Positions 51,310 through 57,621 of a stretch of 64,000 nucleotides of DNA are shown piece after piece (the stretch's first letter is position 1; every line of letters begins with the position of its first letter). The DNA is from Amycolatopsis sp. WQ 127309 (GTDB lineage Bacteria; Actinomycetota; Actinomycetes; Mycobacteriales; Pseudonocardiaceae): NCBI RefSeq assembly GCF_023023025.1, contig NZ_CP095481.1, positions 6,647,001 through 6,711,000 of the forward strand, in the 5' to 3' direction. The position numbers and the translations under genes were made by a program. The notes under the pieces are model-generated. The model made no database searches and was not told where the DNA came from. It worked only from the letters and a program-made list of their open reading frames with translations.

Positions 51310-52116
51310 ATGCGTGTGCGCGCTATGCTCACCTTTCTCGCGATCCCGGCATTGCTGGCCGGGACCGCGATTTCCGCCGAGGCATTCCCCAGTGCCGAAG
51401 TCAGCGGAATCGCGTTGGCCCCCATGGCCAACCCGGGAGTTGCCCCCGGTGGCAACTTCGACCTCTCGACCTGGCAGCTGCAGGAGCCGGTGGGTTCACC
51501 GGGTTCGCCGACGACGATCTCGTCGTCCCGGCTGCAGGGCTCGAACGGATTCCAGGACTCCTACTTCTACACCGACACGCGCGATGGCGCGATGACATTC
51601 TGGGCGCCGGAAAAAGGCGTCACCACACCCAACTCGAATTACGCGCGATCCGAGCTGCGTGAGATGAACAAGAGCGGCTCCGCGGCGAACTGGTCGTTGA
51701 GCGGGTCGCACAAGCTGAGCGCCACCCTGCGCGTGGTGTCGGTGACGTCCAACGTCTGCGTCGGCCAGGTCCACCTCGGCACCGGTGGTTCGTCGACGAA
51801 GCCGCTGCTCGAGCTGTACTACCACTCGAACGGCGACATCGTGCTGGGCACGGAGAACTCGCCCGACGGCGGCCAGACCGCGCACACCGTCGGTCACGTG
51901 GCCATCGGCAAGACGTGGACCTACACGATCGGCATCTCCGGCGGCAACACGATCGACCTGACGGTGAACGGTAGCACCACGCACTACAGCATCCCGTCGT
52001 CGTTCAAGGCGTACAAGCAGTACTTCAAGGCCGGTTCCTACAACCAGTCCTCTTCGGACAGCACGACGAAGGGTGCGAAGGTCGCCTTCTACGGGCTGAC
52101 CGTGTCGCACAGCTGA
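51310..52116 (+). CDS. Secreted polysaccharide lyase family 7 (alginate lyase type)
   Basis: A 268-residue secreted enzyme: signal peptide MRVRAMLTFLAIPALLAG then the PL7 jelly-roll. The three family motifs are present: RSELRE at 113-118, QVH at 153-155, and YFKAGSYNQ at 238-246. These give substrate-binding Arg/Glu, catalytic Gln/His and catalytic Tyr. QVH instead of QIH is a known variant group, generally with different bond preference. It cleaves alginate or another uronate polymer by beta-elimination. ATG 51310 follows GAAAGGA. No accessory domain. Confidence 0.92.
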   Translation: MRVRAMLTFLAIPALLAGTAISAEAFPSAEVSGIALAPMANPGVAPGGNFDLSTWQLQEPVGSPGSPTTISSSRLQGSNGFQDSYFYTDTRDGAMTFWAPEKGVTTPNSNYARSELREMNKSGSAANWSLSGSHKLSATLRVVSVTSNVCVGQVHLGTGGSSTKPLLELYYHSNGDIVLGTENSPDGGQTAHTVGHVAIGKTWTYTIGISGGNTIDLTVNGSTTHYSIPSSFKAYKQYFKAGSYNQSSSDSTTKGAKVAFYGLTVSHS

Positions 52117-52163
52117 TCGGCTCTGTTCCCCGGGTGGGCGGGCACCGGCAGGTGTCCGTCCAC

Positions 52164-53744
52164 TCAGGACAGGACGGCGGAGATCTCGATGACTTCTCCC
52201 GTCGAGTCGCCGCCACCGAAGGCTTCGCGCAGTTCGGCCATCTCCGGCAGCGTCGTGCGGCCGGTGACGAGCAGCGCGGCGAGCCGGGGCAGCGGGCGGC
52301 CCGCGTCGAGCAGGCGGCGCACCTGGTCGCCGTCCAGTTTGAGCACGCGCAACTCCGGCAGGTCGCAGACCTGGCCCAGGTCCGGCACCGCCGAGCCGGA
52401 CAGGTTGAGCCGGGTCAGGCGGGGCAGGGTGGTCAGCACCGCGAGGTCGAGCGGCAACCGGATCTCCGCCAGCTGGAGGTCCCACAGCACCGGGTGCCCG
52501 GCCAGGACACCGAGGTCGACGCGGCCGCCGCTGATCCGCAGCGACTCCAGGGCCCCGAGCCCGCCGATCGACGGGGTCACCGCCGCCGCGCGGTTGACCT
52601 TGAGCATTCGCAGCGACGTCAGCGGCTCGAACACCGCGAGGTCGGTGTCGGCGGGGTCGTTGAGGTAGACCTCCTGGACCAGCTCCGGATCGCGCAGCCC
52701 GGCCACCACCGCGGGCAGGCTCAGCTCCGACGCCCTGGAGATGACCTCGCTGTAGGAGCGTTCCCCGCCGTCGCGGAGGCTGGTTTCGGCGAACAGGTAC
52801 TGCTCACCCGGATCCTCGTACTTCCCGGCCCGCAGCGTCTCCACGACCTCGGTGAGCATCGCGGTGAGCGACGCCGACACGTACCGCAGCGGGCCGTAGA
52901 TGTCCCGGCCGTACTCGAGGACCTGGCCGGCGTGGCCCCGCTCGGCCGGGTCGAGGTCGACCGCGAGGTAGTTCATCGCGCGGTCGCCGCCGAAGGTGAC
53001 CCACGAGTCGTTGCGGGACAGGCGTTTCACCCGGCCGAACGGTACCGTCTCGAACACGACGCCGTCGTCCTCCACGTCGTCTTCCCAGCCGTACGAACCC
53101 GGATCACCTTCGGTGTAGTTGCCGACGAGCTGGTCGAGGGAGTCGTAGGAGTACGGGCTCAGCAGCCCGGTCTCGTCCGGGTCGCCGTCCGCCAGCAGGT
53201 ACAGCGCGCGCAGGTCTTCGGGCAGCCGGACGCCGATCCGCGCCTCGGCGGCGGCCAGGTCCGCCTCGGTGCGCCCGGGCGGCCACGGCGGGGGAGTGCC
53301 CTTGATCCCGGCGTACAGCTCGGCGAACTCCCCGGCGAGCCGGGTGACCTCGGCGAGCACCGCCGGGTCCGTCGGCGCTCCGGTCGGCACCGCGGGCCGG
53401 GGCAGGCCGGGCAGGGGGTGCCCGGGGTAGCGGAACGCCTCGTCGAACACCAGCCGCCCGGGCGACACGGCCGCGATGTCCGGCCGCGCCGTGAAGACGT
53501 ACTCGCCGCCGGCGGCCAGTCTGACCTCCAGCACCGCCGGTGGCCGTTCGAACAGCCGCCGCGCGATCGACGTGTAGTCGACGCGCAGGCTCTCCCGCAC
53601 ATCACTCCACGCGGTGCACGAAACCGAGCCACCCGTGTGGCGCAGCTGCAGGATGGCAGCCGACCACAGCTCACCCGCGCCCGCACGCAGCGCCGCGGCC
53701 ATGTCCTTCGCGATGTCGCCGTACCCGGCGTCCCCCGTCGTCAC
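52164..53744 (-). CDS. SMI1/KNR4-domain protein with leucine-rich C-terminal half
   Basis: A 526-residue protein. The N-terminal part contains an immunity-type domain (about 20-110). A SMI1/KNR4 core begins AEARIGVRLPEDLRALYLLA and continues through SRNDSWVTFGGDRAMNYLAV. The C-terminal half has leucine-rich strands (LTSLRMLKVNRAAAVTP, LPRLTRLNLSGSAVPDL). SMI1/KNR4 proteins in bacteria are often immunity proteins against contact-dependent or polymorphic toxins. No toxin gene is seen adjacent. GTG 53744 has no RBS but follows TAGGCT by 7 nt. Confidence 0.8.
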   Translation of the reverse strand: MTTGDAGYGDIAKDMAAALRAGAGELWSAAILQLRHTGGSVSCTAWSDVRESLRVDYTSIARRLFERPPAVLEVRLAAGGEYVFTARPDIAAVSPGRLVFDEAFRYPGHPLPGLPRPAVPTGAPTDPAVLAEVTRLAGEFAELYAGIKGTPPPWPPGRTEADLAAAEARIGVRLPEDLRALYLLADGDPDETGLLSPYSYDSLDQLVGNYTEGDPGSYGWEDDVEDDGVVFETVPFGRVKRLSRNDSWVTFGGDRAMNYLAVDLDPAERGHAGQVLEYGRDIYGPLRYVSASLTAMLTEVVETLRAGKYEDPGEQYLFAETSLRDGGERSYSEVISRASELSLPAVVAGLRDPELVQEVYLNDPADTDLAVFEPLTSLRMLKVNRAAAVTPSIGGLGALESLRISGGRVDLGVLAGHPVLWDLQLAEIRLPLDLAVLTTLPRLTRLNLSGSAVPDLGQVCDLPELRVLKLDGDQVRRLLDAGRPLPRLAALLVTGRTTLPEMAELREAFGGGDSTGEVIEISAVLS

Positions 53745-53751
53745 GCGACGG

Positions 53752-53757
53752 AGCCTA
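53752..53757 (-). promoter_or_regulatory. Leaderless -10 of the SMI1/KNR4 gene
   Basis: Read on the reverse strand, TAGGCT at 53757-53752 lies 7 nt before GTG 53744. Confidence 0.5.
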
Positions 53758-53780
53758 GCGACGGGGTCCGACAAAAAGCC

Positions 53781-54035
53781 GTGACCTGGTCTGACGCCGG
53801 TGTATCAACCGCCGTTTCCGTGGCTCCGCAATCCGGCACTGGCGACAGCGACGAAGGAGCCATTGCGAAAGCCGTCATCGGCAGCGGTGTGCTCGCCGCG
53901 GCGCACGGCGGTGTCCCGCATCCTGCCCACGTCTTCGAGGCCGGGGTCTGGGCCGTCGGTGGCATCGTCGTCGCGGGGATCCTGGCGTTCATCGGGCACG
54001 GCTACCGCTGCATCGGCTGTGACCGCCCGCGATGA
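53781..54035 (+). CDS. Possible small membrane protein
   Basis: An 84-residue frame. EGAIAKAVIGSGVLAAAHGG and VWAVGGIVVAGILAFIGHGY give one or two membrane segments, and the tail reads RCIGCDRPR. GTG 53781 lies 37 bp past the divergent SMI1 start. No family recognised. Opposite-strand frames here are also open, so confidence is limited. Confidence 0.3.
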   Translation: MTWSDAGVSTAVSVAPQSGTGDSDEGAIAKAVIGSGVLAAAHGGVPHPAHVFEAGVWAVGGIVVAGILAFIGHGYRCIGCDRPR

Positions 54036-54039
54036 CCCG

Positions 54040-54065
54040 CCCTGGAGGAACTCCAGGGTTACGCT
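54040..54065 (+). promoter_or_regulatory. MerR-style operator and leaderless -10 of the LLM gene
   Basis: CCCTGGAG (54040-54047) and CTCCAGGG (54051-54058) form an 8-bp perfect dyad around GAA, immediately followed by TACGCT (54060-54065), which is 7 nt before ATG 54073. The dyad fills the space a -35/-10 spacer would use, as in MerR-type promoters. Confidence 0.55.
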
Positions 54066-54072
54066 CGTGATC

Positions 54073-54912
54073 ATGCGATTCGCCATCAAGACCTCGCCCC
54101 AGAACACCGTCTGGGCGGACATGCTCGCCGTGTGGCAGGCCGCCGATGAGATCGAGCTGTTCGAGTCCGGCTGGACGTTCGACCACTTCTATCCCATTTT
54201 CTCCGATTCGACCGGTCCGTGCCTGGAAGGGTGGGTCACGCTCACCGCGCTCGCGCAGGCGACGAAGCGGCTGCGGCTGGGCACGCTGGTCAGCGGGATC
54301 CACTACCGCCACCCCGCGCTGCTCGCGAACATGGCCGCGACGCTCGACATCGTCTCCGGCGGCCGGCTGGAGATCGGCATCGGCGCGGGCTGGAACGAGG
54401 AGGAGTCCGGCGCGTACGGCATGGAGCTCGGCACGGTCAAGGAGCGCAGCGACCGGTTCGAGGAGGGCTGCGAGGTGCTCGTCGGGCTGCTGACCCAGGA
54501 GACCACGACGTTCCAGGGGCAGTACTACCAGCTGACCGACGCGCGCAACGAGCCGAAGGGCGTGCAGCGGCCGCACCCGCCCATCTGCATCGGCGGCAGC
54601 GGCGAGAAGCGCACCCTGCGCACCGCCGCGAAGTACGCCCAGCACTGGAACTTCGTCGGCGGCACGCCCGAAGAGTTCGCCCACAAGCGCGAGGTGCTGC
54701 ACCGCCACTGCGCGGACATCGGCCGCGACCCGGGCGAGATCACGCTGTCCTCGCACGTCCGGCTCGGCCCGGACGCCGACTACGCCAAGGTCGCCGCCGA
54801 AGCCGAAGCGCTCGGCGAAGCCGGCCTCGACCTGGCGATCGTCTACCTGCCGCCGCCGCACACCCCGGCCGTGCTCGAGCCGCTGGCGAAGGCGCTCGAG
54901 CCGCTGCGCTGA
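54073..54912 (+). CDS. LLM-class F420-dependent oxidoreductase-like protein
   Basis: A 279-residue luciferase-like protein. It begins MRFAIKTSPQNTVWADML and has ESGWTFDHFYPIFSDSTG, LGTLVSGIHYRHPALLANMA and DIVSGGRLEIGIGAGWNEEE, the pattern of F420-using LLM enzymes. It probably reduces an unsaturated or quinone substrate with F420H2. A hairpin at 54934-54950 terminates it. The four-peptide locus follows. A functional link to the peptides is only a possibility. Confidence 0.86.
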   Translation: MRFAIKTSPQNTVWADMLAVWQAADEIELFESGWTFDHFYPIFSDSTGPCLEGWVTLTALAQATKRLRLGTLVSGIHYRHPALLANMAATLDIVSGGRLEIGIGAGWNEEESGAYGMELGTVKERSDRFEEGCEVLVGLLTQETTTFQGQYYQLTDARNEPKGVQRPHPPICIGGSGEKRTLRTAAKYAQHWNFVGGTPEEFAHKREVLHRHCADIGRDPGEITLSSHVRLGPDADYAKVAAEAEALGEAGLDLAIVYLPPPHTPAVLEPLAKALEPLR

Positions 54913-54933
54913 CCTGATCCACTTCCCGAACAA

Positions 54934-54950
54934 GGAGCCGAAGCGGCTCC
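54934..54950 (+). terminator. Hairpin terminator of the LLM gene
   Basis: GGAGCCG (54934-54940), AAG, CGGCTCC (54944-54950): a perfect 7-bp stem 21 bp after the stop codon. Confidence 0.6.
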
Positions 54951-54997
54951 GGACCACGAAATTGGCCGAACAGCGCGCGGACGGCGCCGGTACTCGG

Positions 54998-55052
54998 TAG
55001 CGTCGTGCCCGCGGGTCGGCGCGCTCCCTCCCCCTCGGCGCGCCGACCCGCG
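54998..55052 (+). promoter_or_regulatory. Promoter-like -10 and 15-bp leader hairpin of the peptide operon
   Basis: TAGCGT at 54998-55003 would start transcription near 55010, exactly where a perfect 15-bp stem begins (55010-55024 against 55038-55052, 13-nt pyrimidine-rich loop, then TTT). No clear -35 was found. The hairpin could protect the 5' end, or act as an attenuator. A terminator of the LLM gene is less likely, since that gene has its own. Confidence 0.55.
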
Positions 55053-55154
55053 TTTACGCCATCCGGGTGCGGCCTTGCTGTGCGGCTCAACCGCCCGCGG
55101 CCCGCAGGCGTGTGCGAGACGTTCCTGATCGCGACCCCGGAAGGGCAGGACGTC

Positions 55155-55328
55155 ATGCACGAGAACACGGTCCCGGAGTTCGAAGACTCGATCGGCCCGC
55201 CGATGATCAACTCGGGGCTGCCCGGCGCGGATGCGCGCAACCAGGCCCTCACCGGCCGCCGCGGCCGGAAGGACGGCCTCGGCACGCTCATCATCACCAC
55301 CACCACCGTCAGCGTGCGCACCGACTGA
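55155..55328 (+). CDS. Tandem small peptide 1 (novel precursor-like family)
   Basis: A 57-residue peptide. N terminus MHENTVPEFEDSIGPPMI is acidic, the middle DARNQALTGRRGRKDGLGTL is conserved in all four copies and basic, and the tail IITTTTVSVRTD is Thr-rich. No Cys, no signal peptide. An acidic leader, a basic linker and a divergent tail suggest a ribosomal precursor peptide or a signalling peptide, but no maturation enzyme is adjacent. AAGGG lies 11-14 nt before ATG 55155, in a leader block similar to that before copy 4. Confidence 0.75.
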   Translation: MHENTVPEFEDSIGPPMINSGLPGADARNQALTGRRGRKDGLGTLIITTTTVSVRTD

Positions 55329-55353
55329 GCATCGGCCGAGAAGGCGAGACGTC

Positions 55354-55524
55354 ATGCACGAGAACACGGTCCCGGAGTTCGAAGACCCGATCGGCCCGCC
55401 GATGATCACCTCGGGGCTGCCCAGCGCGGATGCGCGCAACCAGGCCCTCACCGGCCGCCGGGTTCGCAAGGACGGCCTCGGCACGCTCATCCAAACCACC
55501 ACCATCAGCGTGCGCACCGACTGA
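55354..55524 (+). CDS. Tandem small peptide 2
   Basis: A 56-residue paralogue of copy 1, about 90% identical by eye, tail IQTTTISVRTD. The 25-nt spacer after copy 1, containing GAGAAGG and GAGACGTC just before the ATG, is identical to the spacer before copy 3, so the unit duplicated recently. Same conserved DARNQALTGRR and RKDGLGTL segments. Confidence 0.75.
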   Translation: MHENTVPEFEDPIGPPMITSGLPSADARNQALTGRRVRKDGLGTLIQTTTISVRTD

Positions 55525-55549
55525 GCATCGGCCGAGAAGGCGAGACGTC

Positions 55550-55720
55550 ATGCACGAGAACGCAGTCACGGAGACCGAGGACCCGGTCGGCCCGCCGGTG
55601 ATCGGCCCAGTGGGGCCGAACGCGGACGCCCGCAACCAGGCGCTCGCCGGTTGGCGGACCCGCAACGACGGGCTCGGCACACTCACCACCTGGCCGACCA
55701 TCAGCCTGCGCGCCGACTAG
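55550..55720 (+). CDS. Tandem small peptide 3
   Basis: A 56-residue divergent copy: MHENAVTETEDPVGPPVI start, GWRTRNDGLGTL in place of the basic RRGRKDGLGTL, and a tail TTWPTISLRAD with a Trp and Pro. The N-terminal MHEN, the GPP motif, NADARNQAL and DGLGTL are kept. It ends the first three-gene unit. Confidence 0.75.
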   Translation: MHENAVTETEDPVGPPVIGPVGPNADARNQALAGWRTRNDGLGTLTTWPTISLRAD

Positions 55721-55794
55721 CGCCGCACGCTCGACGCCGCGGGGCCGCCCGTGTCCGAGGCGTTCCTGAAGGTCACTTCGAAGGGGAGAACACC

Positions 55795-55965
55795 ATGCAC
55801 GAGAACACGTTCTCGGAGACCGAGGACCCGATCGGCCCGCCGATGATCACCTCGGCGGCACCGAACCCGGACGCGCGCAACCAAGCGCTCACCGGCCGCC
55901 GCGGCCGGAAGGACGGGCTCGGCACGCTCAACACCTTCACCACCATCGGGGCGCCTGTCGGCTGA
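55795..55965 (+). CDS. Tandem small peptide 4
   Basis: A 56-residue copy with tail NTFTTIGAPVG, the most different C terminus, while DARNQALTGRRGRKDGLGTL matches copy 1 exactly. It is separated by 74 bp from copy 3. Its leader resembles that before copy 1 (a GTGT-CGAG-CGTTCCTGA pattern then GAAGGG), so it may have its own promoter or processing signal. A terminator hairpin follows. Confidence 0.75.
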   Translation: MHENTFSETEDPIGPPMITSAAPNPDARNQALTGRRGRKDGLGTLNTFTTIGAPVG

Positions 55966-55973
55966 TGCAGCAC

Positions 55974-56013
55974 GCCCGGCTCGGCGACCGAACCCGAGCG
56001 CGCGGAGCCGGGC
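55974..56013 (+). terminator. Terminator hairpin after the peptide genes
   Basis: GCCCGGCTC (55974-55982) pairs perfectly with GAGCCGGGC (56005-56013) over a 22-nt loop. It lies just after the copy 4 stop and ahead of the convergent OYE gene. Confidence 0.55.
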
Positions 56014-56052
56014 GCTCGGCAGCGGCAGCGTCCGCGAAACAACCTGCGTCGG

Positions 56053-57150
56053 CTAGTGCAGCACGCCCAGCGCCGCCGGCGAGAACGGCGTGATGGCCTC
56101 CTCGCGGCCGGTCACGATCTTCGTCGCCCACTCCGGGTCCCCCAGCAACGGGCGGCCGACGGCGATCATGTCGAACTCGTCGGCCTCCAAGCGGTGCAGG
56201 ACGTCCTTGATGCCGGTCGGGGACGCCGAGGCGCTCGACGTGAACTCGGTGTCCAGGCCGATCGAGCCGACCGTGATGGCCGGTTTGCCGGTCAGCTTCT
56301 TGGCCCAGCCCGCGAGGTTGAGGTCGGAGCCGTCGAAGGCCGGCTGCCAGTAGCGGCGGGTCGACGCGTGGAAGGCGTCCGCTCCCGCGTCGGCCAGCGC
56401 GCCGAGGATGACGCCGAACTCCTCGGGGCTCTCGGCGATCCGGGCGGTGAAGTCGTTCATCTTCCACTGGGACAGCCGCACGACGATCGGGAAACCGGGG
56501 GACACCGCGCGGCGGATCTCGCCGACGACCTCGGCGGCGAACCGGGTCCGGGCGCGCAGGTCGCCGCCGTAGGCGTCGGTGCGGTGGTTGGTGCCCGACC
56601 AGAGGAACTGGTCGATCAGGTAGCCGTGGGCGCCGTGCAGTTCGACGCCGTCGAAGCCGAGCCGTTCGGCGGTGACGGCGGCCTCGGCGAACGCCCGGAC
56701 GACGTCGTCGATGTCGCCCCGCGTCATCGTCCGGCCCGGCTCGCCGGGGCTGCCGTCCCCGGACACGGGCACGCCGGACGGGCCGATCGCGGGAGCGTCC
56801 GGGTGCGGCACCGCGGCCCCCTTGCGGGTCATCCCGACGTGCTGGAGCTGCGGAAAGATCACGCCGCCGGCCTGGTGGACGGCGTCGACGACCCGGGTCC
56901 AGCCGGCCAGGGCCGCGTCGCCGTAGAGGCGTGACACCTGGTCGTGCTCGCCGGACGACGGGTGCCCGACGTAGCTGGCTTCGGTGATGATCAGCCCGGT
57001 GCCGCCGGCCGCGCGCCGGGCGTAGTAGGCGGCGAGCTGCTCGGTCGGTACGCCGCCGGGTGACTGCGCGCGGGTCATCGGCGCCATCGCGACGCGGTTC
57101 GGGACGGTGAGGTCGCCGAGCACGAGCGGGCGGGACAGGGTGTGCGTCAC
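56053..57150 (-). CDS. Old Yellow Enzyme-family NADH:flavin oxidoreductase
   Basis: A 365-residue FMN TIM-barrel enzyme. VAMAPMTRAQSPGGVPTEQL is the N-terminal FMN site, and the His pair and family motif appear in ELHGAHGYLIDQFLWSGTNH then RTDAYGGDLRARTRFAAEVV. It reduces electrophilic alkenes, nitroesters or quinones with NAD(P)H. GTG 57150 follows GAAGGAGA. It is expressed from a MerR-type promoter with 20-nt spacer, divergent from the regulator gene. Confidence 0.93.
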   Translation of the reverse strand: MTHTLSRPLVLGDLTVPNRVAMAPMTRAQSPGGVPTEQLAAYYARRAAGGTGLIITEASYVGHPSSGEHDQVSRLYGDAALAGWTRVVDAVHQAGGVIFPQLQHVGMTRKGAAVPHPDAPAIGPSGVPVSGDGSPGEPGRTMTRGDIDDVVRAFAEAAVTAERLGFDGVELHGAHGYLIDQFLWSGTNHRTDAYGGDLRARTRFAAEVVGEIRRAVSPGFPIVVRLSQWKMNDFTARIAESPEEFGVILGALADAGADAFHASTRRYWQPAFDGSDLNLAGWAKKLTGKPAITVGSIGLDTEFTSSASASPTGIKDVLHRLEADEFDMIAVGRPLLGDPEWATKIVTGREEAITPFSPAALGVLH

Positions 57151-57182
57151 AGGAATCGCTCTCCTTCGTGAGGTTCCCTGTT

Positions 57183-57214
57183 ACGCTAGAACCTCACGTG
57201 GACGTGAGGTTCAA
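57183..57214 (-). promoter_or_regulatory. MerR-type promoter/operator of the OYE gene
   Basis: On the reverse strand, TTGAAC (57214-57209), a 20-nt spacer, and TAGCGT (57188-57183). The spacer is mostly covered by a perfect dyad with 10-bp arms AACCTCACGT (57190-57199) and ACGTGAGGTT (57202-57211). A further half-site GTGAGGTT lies at 57168-57175. Overlong spacing plus centred dyad is the hallmark of MerR-activated promoters. Confidence 0.8.
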
Positions 57215-57251
57215 CGTCGAGTGCGACAGATCACTCCGGGAGGGAACGGCG

Positions 57252-57617
57252 ATGCGGATCGGGGAACTGGCCGCGAAGGCGGGCGTGAGCGTCCGGGCCT
57301 TGCGGTACTACGAGGAGCAGGGCCTGCTCGTGCCGGAACGCAGCTCCGGCGGCCACCGCCACTACTCCGACCGCGGGGCCGACCTGGTCTGGCTGATCCA
57401 GCAGTTCTACGCCGCGGGGCTGTCCAGCAAGTCGATCCTCACGATCCTGCCGTGCGTCGAGACCGGGAAGACGACGCCCGAGGCGCTCGCCATGCTCGTC
57501 GCCGAACGGGAGCGCATCGACCGGCAGCTGACCGAGCTGGCGCGGGCCCGGGACAAGCTCGACACCGTCATCGCGAACGCCGAGGCGCCGTGCGACCACG
57601 CCTGCCGCCCGGAGTGA
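57252..57617 (+). CDS. MerR-family transcriptional regulator
   Basis: A 121-residue MerR protein. The helix-turn-helix and wings read MRIGELAAKAGVSVRALRYY then EEQGLLVPERSSGGHRHYSD. A dimerisation helix follows (MLVAERERIDRQLTELARAR). The C terminus has CDHAC, a possible metal- or redox-sensing pair. It probably activates the divergent OYE gene. ATG 57252 follows GGGAGGGAA. Confidence 0.9.
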   Translation: MRIGELAAKAGVSVRALRYYEEQGLLVPERSSGGHRHYSDRGADLVWLIQQFYAAGLSSKSILTILPCVETGKTTPEALAMLVAERERIDRQLTELARARDKLDTVIANAEAPCDHACRPE

Positions 57618-57621
57618 CCGA

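Noticed and set aside
55155..55965. Classification of the four peptides as lasso, lanthipeptide or graspetide precursors
   Set aside because: No Cys for thioether classes, no Asp/Glu at ring positions 7-9 after a plausible core Gly, no conserved acidic-Thr graspetide pattern, and no cyclase or dehydratase genes nearby.
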